64,000 nucleotides of DNA from Odobenus rosmarus divergens (Eukaryota; Chordata; Mammalia; Carnivora; Odobenidae). The first letter of the stretch is position 1; every line of letters begins with the position of its first letter. The DNA is taken from assembly GCF_000321225.1 (NCBI RefSeq), contig NW_004451013.1, forward strand, positions 725,890 to 789,889. The letters are read 5' to 3'. A program made the translations under genes and the position numbers. Below the pieces are notes generated by a model, which saw only the letters and a program-made list of their open reading frames with translations, was not told where the DNA came from and searched no databases. Of this stretch, positions 1 through 12,035 are shown one piece after another.

Positions 1-104
1 TGCCTTTCTAAATTTCTTCAGGGCTTAATTTTGCAATTTTATGTATGAATAACTATTAAGCATGCGAAAAAAAATGTTGTATACCTCATGTTAAAGATGA
101 TTTT

Positions 105-715
105 CATGTATTTACTCATTTAACAAAAAAACAATTATTCAGTGCTAACCTGCGATGGGCTATAACTCAAGACATGGGATATAAAAAAAGTCGGGTCATA
201 TTGTCTACCCTCACACAACTCAGTCTATCCGGAAGGCGAACACACAAGGACATAACTTTGATTTAATTAGTTCTATAAGGAGGGGGCACTATGAAGGGCA
301 ATGGCATGTAGTGAAAGAAGGGCGAGTTTTGCAATGGGGAGTCAGAGAAGTCTTCACCAAAGTGATCATGTTTGAGTTGAATCTCAGTAAGAAAATTTAA
401 AGTTCACTAAGCCTAAAAAAGAAATGTGCTTTCTTCCTATTAGGAATGACAAGCACAAAGGCACAAAGGCGTGATGGAGCATGGCGTGTTCAGGAAATAG
501 CAGTTGACCTTTTATAACTAAAGCAAAAACGTCAGGAGTGGGGAAAGGAGTTGGAGATTAAACTGGAAAAATAGATTGGGGTCAGATTTTGAAGAGATTG
601 ATAGGAAGTGGTTGGACATAATTCTGTAGGCAAGGAGTAACCATTGAAATTTTGAAATGGGCAAGTCAGGTGATCAAACTTGTAGTTCAGAAAAGAACTG
701 ATGTCAGGCTGATGG
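105..715 (-). repeat. L2 LINE 3' region, old and diverged
   Basis: Read on the minus strand, this resembles the end of mammalian LINE-2. Landmarks on the plus strand are a 'cagtgctaacctgcgatggg' start, 'gagtcagagaagtcttcacc' and 'gcatggcgtgttcagg', in the order expected for reversed L2. Strongly diverged with no open frame; ends are approximate. Confidence 0.5.
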
Positions 716-827
716 ATTGATTGGAAGACGTCTAGACCAAGACTTACTTAAGTTTATATTCATAGACAAAACAAGAAATGGACTTCCAGATTTCTGTAAT
801 AAACTCTTAAACTGGTCTTCTTGTTCT

Positions 828-903
828 AAAAAAAAAAAAAAAAATACAATCACAACACAGCAGAAAGAGCCATTCTTTTGTAAAAAAAAAAAAAAAAAAA
901 AAA
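828..903. repeat. Two poly-A runs
   Basis: Seventeen A at 828-844 and twenty-two A at 882-903, separated by 37 mixed bases. Neither follows a recognisable SINE or L1 body, so they are probably expanded homopolymers or tails of decayed insertions. Confidence 0.8.
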
Positions 904-929
904 TCAGGTCATGCCATTTCTCTGCTCAA

Positions 930-1495
930 CTCTTATAATTGATTCTTCAAATCATTCAGAGTAAAATCCTTGTGATCCAAAGCTTACAAGTTCATAGCAC
1001 TTGCCTGCTCTCCCTCACTACTCTTCCCCTGGCTCTCTCCATTCCAGACATCCTGGCCTCCTTGCTGATCCTCACCCATTCTGGACATAGTCCCATCTTA
1101 GGACCTTTGCCCCACAAATGCAGGGTTAATTTCTCCAATGCTTTTAAATCTTGGCTCAAGTGTCATCTTCTTATTGAGGACTTTTCTGGTCACCCTCTTT
1201 AAAATTGCAAACATCTGTCTTCACCTAGCAATCACAGCCCTCTATATCCTGCTCCACTTTTGTGCCCCAAAGCATTTGTCCTCAAACATATATATATATA
1301 TTATATACATATAATATATATTACTTATATATATAATATATATTATTTACTGTATTATGCTTATTGTTCTTCTCTCTTGCTAGAATTTAGGGCATAGATC
1401 TGCTATTTTGTTCAATAATGTATTCAAAAGTGCCTAGAATATTGGCACATAGCAGGGTCTCACTAATTAAAATTTGTAATGAATGAAATGATGAG
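930..1495 (+). repeat. L2 LINE 3' end, plus strand
   Basis: Resembles forward L2. It runs from a 'tcattcagagtaaaatcctt' segment through 'catcctggcctccttgctga' and 'gtgtcatcttcttattgagg' to 'gcctagaatattggcacata' and a terminal 'gaatgaaatgatga'. It lies in opposite orientation to the L2 just upstream and is interrupted by an AT microsatellite. Decayed. Confidence 0.65.
1286..1346. repeat. AT-rich palindromic microsatellite
   Basis: About 60 bases of TA/ATA steps inside the L2 element, self-complementary and able to extrude as a hairpin. Confidence 0.85.
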
Positions 1496-1663
1496 AGCTT
1501 AAGACAGAAAGATGTCGACAGGGGAATAGTTAGAGTGAACAGTTTTAAGATAAATTCAGTGGAATTTGAATGAGACTGTTTTAATACAGCCATTAAAAGG
1601 ATGAAAGATTTCTCTTTTGAATCAGTGGATCATAGTGCTATTAGCCTACATTCTTCTCTTACT

Positions 1664-1914
1664 TCTAGTATTAATTTTATTTTTTAAAATTTATTTAAAG
1701 ATTACTTAGTTATTTATTTGACAGAGAGAGAGAAAGAGACAGCGAGAGAGGGAACACAAGCAGGGGGAGGGGCACAAGGAGAGGGAGAAGCAGGCCCCCG
1801 CTGAGCAAGGCCCGATGCAGGACTCCATCCCAGGACCCGGGGATCATGACCTGAGCTGAAGGCAGACGGTTAACGACTGAGCTACCCAGGCGTGTCCCTC
1901 TAGTATTAATTTTA
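1664..1914 (-). mobile_element. Can-SINE with perfect 16-bp TSD
   Basis: Reversed carnivore tRNA-Lys SINE. A T-rich tail lies at the left, followed by a GA-rich stretch (complement of the CT region) and body text such as 'gatcatgacctgagctgaag', and the head ends near 1898. The duplication TCTAGTATTAATTTTA is identical at 1664-1679 and 1899-1914, showing target-primed insertion. The head is somewhat diverged (GCTACCCAGGCGTGTCC). Confidence 0.95.
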
Positions 1915-1964
1915 AAACCATGTGGGGACTGAATAAAAATAAATTAAGGACAAGTTTAAACTTT

Positions 1965-2189
1965 AAAAAAATCTCTTATTGGGGCGCCTGGGTCGTTAAG
2001 CATCTGCCTTTGGCTCAGGTCACGATCCCAGGGTCCTGGGATCCAGCCCCGCATTGAGCTCCCTGCTCTGCGGGAAGCCTGCTTCTCCCTCTCCCACTCC
2101 CCCTGCTTGTGTTCCCTCTCTCGCTGTGTCTCTCTCTGTCAAATAAATAAATAAAATCTTTAAAAAATAATGAAAAAAAAATCTCTTAT
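1965..2189 (+). mobile_element. Can-SINE, plus strand, 15-bp TSD, A-box deletion
   Basis: Begins GGGGCGCCTGGGT at 1981, runs through the CT-rich region to AAATAAATAAATAAAATCTT and an A-rich tail. The duplication AAAAAAATCTCTTAT is identical at 1965-1979 and 2175-2189. Compared with other copies in the window, about nine bases are missing after CTGGGT (the GGCTCAGTC segment), removing most of the pol III A box. Confidence 0.95.
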
Positions 2190-2646
2190 AATCTCTAGTT
2201 ATTTGAATATACAGTGTTGTTTCTTTAATGTCTGATAAATATTTTACCTTGGAAAAGAGAGAGAGAGAGAATGAGAGAGCAAGTGAGAAAGATGCTTTCA
2301 AGTTATCATCACCCTCTTCAACTATTATGTCAAGTAAAGGGGAAATTAGATCATTTTCTAATTTATCTCTAATTTAAATTACCTTCCAGTGCTCTTGTTT
2401 CCTTTTCTTTACATTGGGACCATTGTCCACTTGATACTGGTTACATCATTGACTCTGAGCTCTTACAGAGGTACAATTACTTGCTCTGGCAATAGTCTGG
2501 CGTCCTCCGAGAGCATAGGATCATGACTGTTTTACTCTGAACAGTGTGGCCTTGTGGGGAGAAAAAGGGGAAAAAAAACCCCACCAAAAAACAAAACCAA
2601 CTTTGCTCAGGCTTAGATTAAGTAGAACTGTTTTTTTGTTGTGTTT
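2190..2646. other. Unique spacer
   Basis: No gene or interspersed repeat recognised. Holds a short GA repeat near 2258-2270 and A-rich tracts near 2565-2600. Confidence 0.6.
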
Positions 2647-2884
2647 TGTTTTTAATTTAATTAATTAATTAATTTATTCCTTTATTTTAGATTTTTAATT
2701 TATTTATTTGACAGAGAGAGAGAGTGCACAAGCAGGGGGAGCTGCAGAGGGAGAGGGAGAAGCAGACTTCCTGCCGAGCAGGGAACCGGATGAGGGGCTT
2801 CATCCCAGGACCCTGGGACCATGACCTGAGCCGAAGGCAGATGCTTAACCGACTGAACCACCGAGGCGCTCCTGTTTTTAATTT
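2647..2884 (-). mobile_element. Can-SINE, minus strand, 12-bp TSD
   Basis: Reversed SINE: AT-rich tail complement at left, GA-rich stretch, body with 'ccatgacctgagccgaaggc', head ending 'ccaccgaggcgctcc'. TGTTTTTAATTT is repeated at 2647-2658 and 2873-2884. The tail contains an (AATT)n expansion. Short open frames here on both strands are by-products of the SINE. Confidence 0.92.
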
Positions 2885-3224
2885 TAAAAACCTAATGCGA
2901 GAAGAACAATGTTTAGTCCACATGAAAATAGCCCGGTGCCCAGCGAAGGAGCTATGAAAGGGGACTTATCACTCAGCAGGGCACCGTGGTGTTTGTATTT
3001 GAGTTTACTTGCTTCCATAGTAGCAACCAGAAAACAGGTGGGTTGACTTTGATGTTGAATATGCACCCATTATCTTGTAAATTAAATTCTTGTCCTATTT
3101 GGTTGTATGGGACCAATGACAGAGGGTATTTGAGCCAAATAAAGACTACCCAAAGAACGAAATAATCAAAGAAAAAATATGGAAAATTTTGTTTAAAAAT
3201 TCCTCTGTAAATAATTTTATATTC
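2885..3224. other. Unique spacer
   Basis: No gene or repeat family recognised in this interval. Confidence 0.5.
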
Positions 3225-3400
3225 TAAGTAGAACTGTTTTTAAGTTCCAGCTTTGTTAGTTTATTAGCAATGTGCCTGAAACAAATTATTTCACCTCATT
3301 AAGAATCAGTCCCTTCACTTGTAAAATTATACTGTCTTACAATAGTGTGTGAAGATGAAATGCGATGTTTTTCAAAATTGTGAAGTGCAATAGAAGTGTA
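3225..3400 (+). repeat. MIR-like SINE
   Basis: Order of landmarks matches MIR: a 'ttatttcacctcattaagaa' segment (the position of 'cttaacctctctgagcctca'), then 'cacttgtaaaattatac' (the position of 'catctgtaaaatgg') and 'gtgtgaagatgaaatgcga'. Diverged. Confidence 0.55.
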
Positions 3401-4064
3401 AGATGTAGTCACCATTCTGAAGAGCATGGTGTCCCAGAAAAGGTATCAAGTAGAGATTTTCATGTTACTTGGTCTCCAGAAAACTAGTTGGTAAAAGAAA
3501 ACTTAGTTTTACAAATTCTTTTTTTCCTAACCAAACTTGTTGCTAGGTTCTAGAGTTATTTTTTCCTACTGAACAGCCATAGCCTGAGTTGTCACATTTA
3601 TATTTTTGTTTTACAACTTGCCTTGGAGTATGATCACTTAGGGACCCCTCTAAGCTTCATGTGAGCTCATACCAGGATATTTCCTGTGCTGATACACTGC
3701 CCAATTAGCATCTCTAAAGGAGTTAAGTGTTTTAAAAATTAATCAGCGACTCTAATTTCACCTTCAGAGTATTTGTCAGAATCTGATAATGTGTAGTCAC
3801 TAATATAACTTCATACTATTTCTTATTAAATCTAAGATTTGAGTTTTCCGTCTTGATTACATGCTTGAAAATTTCCATACTCGGTAATCCCTTCATTTTT
3901 TCCCACAATTTTCATTGCTAAAGTCCTTTCCACATTACATAAGTTAAAGTCAATGACATTTTTTTCTTTTTTGTATTTAGAAAATTAAATAATGGGAGTA
4001 ATAAAACATTATAGGCAAGAGAGGACTATTTTGACCCTCAAAGAACAAAAGGTATTAATGCAAG
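3401..4064. other. Unique AT-rich spacer
   Basis: No gene or repeat family recognised. Confidence 0.5.
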
Positions 4065-4240
4065 ACAGTTTAATGTAGCAGTAAGGACACTGAAATGAGT
4101 CACCAAAGATTCAGATTTGGTGCTGAATCTGTCATTAGTTAGATTCTATGCTAGTCATTTTACTTTTTTATGCCTAAACTCTCTTACCTAAAAAAATATG
4201 AAAATAAACCATATCATTGGTCAACATCTTTACATACAAA
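4065..4240 (+). repeat. MIR-like SINE
   Basis: 'cagtaaggacactgaaatga' through 'attcagatttggtgctgaat' (the B-box region of MIR), 'tagtcattttacttttttat' and 'cttacctaaaaaaatatgaa' follow the MIR plan. Diverged; only the order of motifs supports it. Confidence 0.5.
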
Positions 4241-5689
4241 ATTCAACGCATATTCCATGAATATCTGATGCCTTCCTGGAATTAGATGACAATTAGTGTG
4301 AAAGGGATTTTTTTTAAAAATTCCGCTCATGGGATGTTAGCCGAAGATGCATGACACAGACATCATCCTGGTAATTTGTAGTCATTGGAGAAGACACTAC
4401 TACTTAATTGAAACAGAACTCAAAATATCAGCTTAGAGAGCCACTTCAATTATGTTTACAGTATTCTCTTTCTAGGTAGTAAAAAGTCCAGTAGCCAGCA
4501 GTATTCAAGAGCATGCATTTCCACCGGATTCCCTGTGAAACTACTTTTGATTTGAGTGTCTGTCAGATGAGAATTGTTGTGCTTTATATACTTTGTTTAT
4601 AATTACTTTGCCCATTTCAGTGCCTGTGAACAACTCTTTACAAAACTACAATGAAAGTTTCACAAAACTTTCCATATCTATTCCTCAAGGCTGTTCTGTT
4701 AATTCTGAACCAAAGAAAAAATCTGATATCTCAATAACAATGCACGCAATGTATTAATTATTTATCTGAATATCAGAGTTTTGAATAACCAGGCAATAAA
4801 AGCAATATGCCAGGGGAAGATGAGAAAAGTAACAGCAATTTCATTTTGAACCAATTCTGCTAATGTTATTATTCTTTCTGGAAAAGCTCCCTCACCAAAG
4901 ACTGCATACTGAGGCATTCTGGCAGAATTTTTTTTTAGTGGATGACAGGTACAGCAAAAAGTTTCTATGCCTGTTTTTGTTTTTGTTTTTTTTTCCCTGG
5001 GAAACCAAAACAATTCCCACATTAATAGATGTCAGTATGGCTTGTGAATAAAAACATAAACAAAAAATCAGAGTAATGGTGTGGGTTGCTTGTATTTTCT
5101 TTTATAGGGTCATTATTTCACTCAGGAAACATCTATTGACAATATGCTACATACCAGGTATTGCACTCTAACTTAGATCTCTTCATAGGTTAGATCTGGG
5201 TTATTACTCTAAAGGCTGCTCAGTACTTTTACCTAAAAAGAATTATCATTCCCCCGGCATCTTCACTTCAGCAAGTGCTATCTATTGCTGTTTATTTCTT
5301 GATGGTGACTCTGTGTAATGTCACCCTATATTGTGCTTCTCAATAAACTTAAAACATGTATTGATTCCATCTTGCTTATTACCAACACAAAAGCTATCCA
5401 CATATTTTGTTATCATTTATCATTTCTGCCTTGTCCAGAGCTTTCTATTTGAGATGCTGTAAGCACAGTTTCACAGCTTGTGGACTTGTCACGCTCTAAG
5501 AATTGATTGTAAATTACTCTACCTTGTCATGTGATATTAATTACAACTCATAGTGTGTTGAAGACATTGCTCAGGAAGTATAAGTGCTCAATAAAACTCT
5601 TCTGAAAAAAAGTGTTGGAGTTTAGAGGTGAGTTGACCCCACAATTTACATTTGCATGAAAAGTCTTTTCCCCCCAACTTTCTGTTTTG
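4241..5689. other. Mostly unique AT-rich sequence
   Basis: No gene found; short open frames on both strands near 4760-5050 overlap one another and look random. A stretch near 5100-5160 ('atctattgacaatatgctac') may be a scrap of reversed MIR/L2 3' end. Confidence 0.5.
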
Positions 5690-6410
5690 ATACATTTCAA
5701 ACCAAAAGCAAAGTTGAAAGAATAGTATGATATGAACACCCATATATTCTCTAGTTACATCTACTAATAGTTAACATTTACCACTTTAATTCTCTTTACA
5801 CACACAAACATATATGCATACACACACATACATTTTTGCTGGACCATTTTAAAAAAAATTGCATAAACCATGACTCTAAATACTTCTGCATACAGAAAAA
5901 GTTGAATTAAAAAAAAGCATGAGGATATTTTTCCACATAATCACAATAACTGCATAATTATAACTCTCAAAGATTTTTAAATTGATAAAACAATGTTATC
6001 TCTTGTGCAGTCCATTATCAAACGGCCTCAGTTTTCCCAGTAATGTCCTTTATAGCTACTTTGTTCTTGCATTGAGCCAAAAGTCAACTAAGAATAACAT
6101 GTGATAGTTGACTATTATATCTCTTTGTCCCTTTGATCTAAAATAGTAATAGTAATAACAGTCTTTTAAAAATCACTTATAATGTTGAAGCTTATGAATA
6201 ATATAAACCAGCTGCTTTTGTGATATAAAATTTGTGTTTAGGTAATTGTTGTCTCATGATTTAATTCAAATTAAACATTTGTGGTCTGAACGTTACATAC
6301 CACAGGTAGCTCCATGTAACTTACTAGAAGTCATATAATGTCAGTTTGATCTATAGATGATACTTGTTTATCTACTGTAAAGGCAATTTTTTCCCATTGT
6401 AACTGTTTTT
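5690..6410. repeat. Old LINE-like element, probably L1 class
   Basis: Resembles a repeat I know from many mammalian loci. Landmarks are 'gaatagtatgatatgaacac', 'ttttgctggaccatttt', 'ctaaatacttctgcatacag', 'ccacataatcacaataactg' and 'tcatataatgtcagtttgat'. I believe it belongs to an old L1 subfamily, but family and strand are uncertain. Interrupted at 6411 by a Can-SINE; similar sequence may resume after 6600. Confidence 0.45.
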
Positions 6411-6590
6411 TAAAAGATTTTATTTATTTATTTGTGAGAGAGAGAGTGAGATCATGAACAGGGGGGGAAGGGTAGAGGGAGAAGCAGGCCCCCACTGAGC
6501 AAGGAGCCCGATGCAGGGCTCGATCCCAGGTGCCTGGGATCATGAGCTGAGCCGAAGGCAGATGCTTAGCCAACTGAATCACCCCAGCGT
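6411..6590 (-). mobile_element. Can-SINE, minus strand
   Basis: AAAAGATTTTATTTATTTAT tail complement, GAGAGAGAG run, GAGCCCGATGCAGGGCTCGAT body and degraded head ACCCCAGCG, followed by a T run. No convincing duplication. It sits inside the older LINE-like element, so it is the younger insertion. Confidence 0.92.
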
Positions 6591-6900
6591 TTTTTTTTTT
6601 TTGATTTTTTTAAAAAACATTCTATTTAAATTCTAAATCTAACTAGTTTTTTTTTTTTTCTTTTTGAAAATTTACTAATGGTTTATAGAAAAAGTTGGTG
6701 ACTTCTTTACAATCTTGACACTATTTGTATCTGGATATATTCATTACTCCTCTTGCACTAGGCAAATTAGTTACCAGTAAGCCTGTTCTCCCATGATTCT
6801 ACGTAGACCCCATAAATTCTTGGGCATGCAGTTGTGGAATCACTTTTAACTTTTGATCAAATGTAATAGCTATTGAATTTTCGTATACTGATTACTTCAA

Positions 6901-6993
6901 GCAGGAGCCTGATGCGGGACTCGATCCCAGAACCCTGGGATCATGACCTGAGCCGAAGGCAGACGCTTAACCATCTGAGCCACCCAGGCGCCC
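6901..6993 (-). mobile_element. Head-only Can-SINE fragment
   Basis: Only the 5' ~93 bases of a Can-SINE are present, in reverse, ending in the intact head GAGCCACCCAGGCGCCC. The CT region and A tail expected to the left of 6901 are absent. Five-base TTCAA lies on both sides (6896-6900 and 6997-7001). The head is well conserved compared with neighbouring copies. Confidence 0.9.
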
Positions 6994-7001
6994 AGGTTCA
7001 A

Positions 7002-10000
7002 TACTTTTTTTTCTTATATCTTAAATTATTAGGGATTAAAGGGAACTTAAGTTTTTTTTTTCTTTTTTTCTTTCCAGACTTTTGTTTGCTTGTTTGTTTT
7101 TGTTTTTTTAAGTGAAGAGTTTATGGAGTTGTTTTGTTAACACATCATCTTTCTCTCTAGGTCAGCTTTCGAAGCCAGATGAATATATCAGCATGGCCGG
7201 GAGCTCTACCATGCTTAACTGCTCTGACCAAAAGAACAACATCTAGAAATAGGATACAGTATTACAAATAAAATAATAGAAATACAATAGGTATTCTCTT
7301 TTCTGTAAACATTCTATATTTTGCCAAGAACTTCATCAGTACTAGGAGAAAATATAATGAAAAGATTTCTGAAAATCCTTGTTCCATAGGGGCATTCTCT
7401 TTTTGCCCATGAAGATGAACTATTTTCATTTTTTTAATGTGGGAAGACAGCCAAATGCCCTACTAGGTTTGATCTTCTCTATTTCAGAGAATTATCTGGC
7501 TTCAGTAGGCCAAATTGACCATTTAATATGTCTTCCTTTGATTAACAGATTATAATTGTGGATTATATAAATTTACTTCTTCATCTGTAGGATGGGGAAT
7601 ATATTTTATTCAATTAAGAATAGAAACAAAATCTACACCTAGATTTAATCATGATCTACAGTGGAACAATTTTCCTAGAAGAGAGGGGATATTAATAAGA
7701 AATAGTAAAATGCCTATTAATCAACATGAGGTCCATGCTTTAATCTGATTCCTCACCATTGGACATTTGTTGCTTTTCAATTAATAATTTCCAGAAACGA
7801 CTAATTTGACCAGGTTTATGATATTTCTCAAGTAACTGAATCATAGCCAGAGTTTAATTTCTATGCTGAACTGGTATTGATAGTGAATTGTTATCTTGAA
7901 ACAGTGAAAAGTAAGACATATTTCAGGTGTATTCAAGTGATCTAGGGTTGATAGACCAGGAGACATTTCTATTCTGTGCCTCTTTTGTATCAGTAATTTA
8001 TAAGCTTGATCAAATGACCTGCGAGTCTTGGTTAAGACCCTCAGTGCATGAAACATAAAAGAGTCCATACACTTTGTTTTCTAGGGTTTAATAAAAAATA
8101 GGCAAATTTGCTTGGGGCTCATCATCTATCCCCAATGTTGGTATGAATAGTAAAAGACATCAGCTCTACATGTCTGTTTGTCCTGGAGAGAATGAAAGAC
8201 CCAAATAGAAAACCAGCGTGGTCATAGGGCAGATTGTTCCAGAGTCTGTATGGCCGGTGCTCTGTAAGAAATCAAACTCATCTGTACCAGTGAAAAGTGT
8301 TGGCTCCCACCTGCTAGTGTATCATTCAGGTACACATTGTAAAAGCAATTCATGACTAAACACAAATAAGTGTAATTATTCATGTCCTCTCCTGGTAAAA
8401 TTATGTAGTGGAGACATGCTATAAGAGTTCTCTCTTTTGCGCAAGTATTTTTCGTTGAAAACCGTTTTCTTAGTCTCTTTGCTGTGTTAGATTCTTCACC
8501 TCTTTATGGGAGCACTCTGAGTGGTTCACTAAATGAAAACGATTTGTAGGAAGGGGCATTATAGTGTTAAGTATAAATGGGAAATCACTCTTTAAAATGT
8601 AAGGGTTAAAATTTTAGGATTCTCTATCCTATATTTATATTCCTCAACCAAACAGTTAATACCACTAGTTCCTGATTGTGTTATTAACGGGCTTTCTTTT
8701 TGATATGTTCTTTTCTTTCTTTTCCTTTCTTTCTTTATAAATACAATACAGTGTCTCTAGCTAAAACAGAAATGAGTAAATCACAAATATGAAATATATT
8801 CCCCAGCCATGAACTTCAAAAGCAGCCAGTGTTCACTACAGAGGCTGAAGTTTTTATGTTTTAGGAGCACTTGAAGTTAATGATTTTTGAGCAGCTCTGA
8901 ATAATTTGAGCTAGTTTTTTTTCTAATTGTTTAATGTCCCATAAATGAACTATTGCTAAAAATAATGCCATGCTCACTTCTAAGTTTTAAATAATTTTTG
9001 CATGGATGATGCTTGTAATTTAAACAATACTATATAAATTAACAATCTGGGGTCTATTTTTTTTTTCAACCATTTTGTTAAAATCTCTGTTATGGACATT
9101 AAAATAATTTTACCTTTTTTTAGATCAGCCCTATATAGCAATAACAGCATCATTTTATTTTTTCTTTAAGATCAAATACTGATTGAGAATATAGTTTGCA
9201 ACTATATTGCAAGGATATTTATCTTTTTCAAAGAAAGTAATATTAATTCTGTTCTGCTCCATAGGCCTCGTTAAGTTATTCAACAGAGGATGAAGGACTT
9301 TTTTTTTTAAGAAAATACAAAGAGCACTTTCAGTTTACCAATTGTTCTGTCATTAGGGGTCCAAACTGTTGTACACTTTTCTTGGATCATTAGGCAAACT
9401 TGTAATAAGATAAAAAAGAGAAAAGTCTGGAACAATTTGTCCATAGCGGTAAAACTACATCCGTGGTATTAAAAGCTCCTTAGTGGGCAGGGTAGTTTCA
9501 GAATTCCCATGTGATGTATAGCACTGCAGATGAGGTACTATGAACATTTCTACAGATGGCTGCTTACTGTGTAAATTAATGATTCAGTAAGGATCATGCC
9601 AGTCACTGGCAGCTATAATTATAGATCAGAATAAAATCTTGCTCTACAAATTTGTTCAACCAGAGAACTGTAGCACAGACACAAGTTTATTTAAATACTT
9701 TAATTATTTACTGTCAGAATTTGTGACACATCTGTGATCCAACTTGCAAACACTAATAGGAATGGTATAGCACCATGTTACTAGCATAAAACAAGCAAGG
9801 TAATTAAAACAATACAGGAAAGAAACACCACAAAGCAACAAAACCAAACATCCATCTCCAAATACAATGGATTTTCAAAGCAAATGGATCAACTAGCAGA
9901 CCAGTCAGCATGGGCATTTTGAAGGATCCAATTAAATATGCAGCTGATACTTCTTTACATTTTTATAACCTTAAAATTAAAATTAAAATCTAAGTTAGTC

Positions 10001-10564
10001 CAATCAAGCCCTTATTAACTAGTTGAACCCAGAGTCTATTTCAACTTCAAGGTAACAGCTGAAAGTTTACTTAAGACAAGCATATTTACACTTAATGAGA
10101 TTCATATGAATTTTCAGCTTTTATTTGAAGAGTTTAGAAAAGCACCAACCTTGAAAAGCACATCTGTTCCCGTTACTAGTCCTAGAAAACAATCCCCTTC
10201 CTCCTATTAACTTTTTTTTACAGAATTCTCTGGGAAAAAAAAAAATACATGGCAATTGATAATCTTTTATTTTTTTTCCCCCAAGGTAAGCTTTAATCCC
10301 GTCCTTACTAAATTAAAGTAAATCCTAATTAAAATAAACTGATCTGAAGCTCTCATTCACAATAAAGGAAGAAGAGGTAGACTAAGATGAGATCTGCTGT
10401 GATAATTTCAAAGCCTCCAGTGTTCTCTTTGACAGGAGGATAACATTAGCCAAACCCTCTGCCCAATGTTAAGGAATGTGGCCTTCTCTCTTTTCATGCC
10501 AGTCTGTCAATGGAGAGATGATTAAGCTATATACATCTTTCTTCACATTCATTAAGAAGTTGGG
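7002..10564. other. Unique AT-rich sequence
   Basis: About 3.5 kb in which I recognise no gene, young retroelement or tandem repeat beyond short T runs and a pyrimidine-rich stretch near 8710-8735. The longest open frame (75 codons, minus, 7841-8068) has no recognisable motif. Confidence 0.5.
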
Positions 10565-10745
10565 TAGCACGATGTAAGGAACACAAGGCTGGAAGTCAGG
10601 ACCTTGGTTTCTGCTAGAATAAATGATTGTCAGCAAAGCACTTAACCTTGGTGAACCTCGGTTACTTCATGGATAAAATGAGAGTGTTGGTCCAGAAGAC
10701 ATCGAAGGTGTCTCTTTCAGTTCTAATAGTTAGTCGTTCTATAAA
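10565..10745 (+). repeat. MIR-family SINE
   Basis: 'ggctggaagtcaggaccttg', 'agcacttaaccttggtgaac', 'cggttacttcatggataaaa' and 'tggtccagaagacatcgaag' follow the order of the MIR core and 3' part. Confidence 0.65.
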
Positions 10746-11429
10746 ACGGTGTATATACAAATGAAGAGAACCGACTTGTTTCTCCGGATAATTCTGGCCA
10801 TTTAAACAAAGCTTATCTCAATGATATGGATGCTCCAAGCAAAATATTCTGCCTTACTTTTCCATTTCACTTTAAAGACACAAAAAGCCCTACTTTTAGC
10901 TAGAAGAGGTATGTGCCTTTGTGGTGTGCTTTGAGGCACCTGGGAAATCTCCATAACTTACTAAAGGAAATTTTCAGCTTTAGAGTTACTCTTTCATGTT
11001 TAGATGGCAACATTTTTCTGTAGGTTTTGAAATTGAAGTTGGTTCACTGTTGGTTTGTCAAACTGGGAATGTGAATGTTTATTGCAAAGGTCACTACTAA
11101 AGTGCAAGTACATATATCAAGTCATTTGACAGGGAACCCTGTTTTGGGGTCCCACACAGAAAAATTTAGATGAAGAGGGAAGGGAATATTACCCAAGGAA
11201 ATGAGACTCATTAGGAACACTGCGTTAGGCATAAACAGACATTAATCTAGAAAAGCAGGAATTGGAACTCTGTTTCAAGATGTTGGAGGTACACACAAAA
11301 TGATGATATTCCATTGGGGCATGGGTTATCAACCTAGTCTGAGGAAAACTTAATTTTCTCTGCTGATTGAATCATAAGTTTCTAGCAGGATTTGATTGTA
11401 CTACATTCTTTAGTCCTCTAATTAAAGCA
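10746..11429. other. Unique spacer
   Basis: No gene or repeat family recognised. Confidence 0.5.
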
Positions 11430-11865
11430 GGGGTAGAAAACTGAAATGTGGCCAATGTAAATGGTTTAGCAGTAAGGATTTTTTTAAAGAAAGCAATAAA
11501 GCCAGAGGAAAAAGTGGACTGATGATTGCTACTTAACACTTGGGTTTGGTATAAGAAGGAAAACAGATTAATGGAGACAATGGCAAATGACCCATCTAAA
11601 AGGGGCTACTTGGGTCTTCAGTTTCAGCAAATATACCCACATGATTGTTGGCTCAGTGCTGCCATGTCTACTGAATTTTTACAAGAAACCTTAAATCCAG
11701 ACTTTTATAAGCAACCCTCCATTTTTCCCTCCATCTTTTTTTTTTTTTTTTTAATTTTGGCAGCTATATCAAAAGAAGAAAATGTTTGAAATACTTGCAG
11801 GTCAAACAAAATACATCTGTAAGCTGCATTTGGCCCAAGGGCCACCAGTTTTCAACTTTTGAACT
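11430..11865. repeat. Possible hAT-type DNA transposon relic
   Basis: The right edge 'gcatttggcccaagggccac' followed by 'cagttttcaac' looks like the end of a hAT (Charlie-group) non-autonomous element, and the left edge 'caggggtagaaaactgaaat' could be its partner. The termini are too decayed to prove an inverted repeat. An internal 87-codon open frame at 11526-11789 is not recognisable as transposase. Confidence 0.35.
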
Positions 11866-11934
11866 AGAGCTCCATCAGACTTATATGTATGTACTGCTAA
11901 GAAGCCAATACTCCTCCTTTAGTAGAAAAAAAAT

Positions 11935-12035
11935 TGAATGCCCAAGTCAAAAACTTGCCTAAGGGCACACAGTAGGCTATCCTAGCCTGTTTTTTTGGGT
12001 TTTGGACTGGTACTTAATCCACTGTGACAGGCTTT
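11935..12035 (-). repeat. MIR fragment, minus strand
   Basis: 'acttgcctaagggcacacag' matches reversed MIR ('acttgcccaaggtcacacag') and is followed by 'cttaatccactgtgacagg' at the expected distance. Confidence 0.6.

Noticed and set aside
1981..2030. tRNA-like sequence at SINE heads
   Set aside because: These are tRNA-derived promoter regions of Can-SINEs, not tRNA genes; no acceptor stem closes.
7156..7246. Possible small exon after TTTCTCTCTAG with an 18-codon frame
   Set aside because: No donor site and the frame is too short to support a call.
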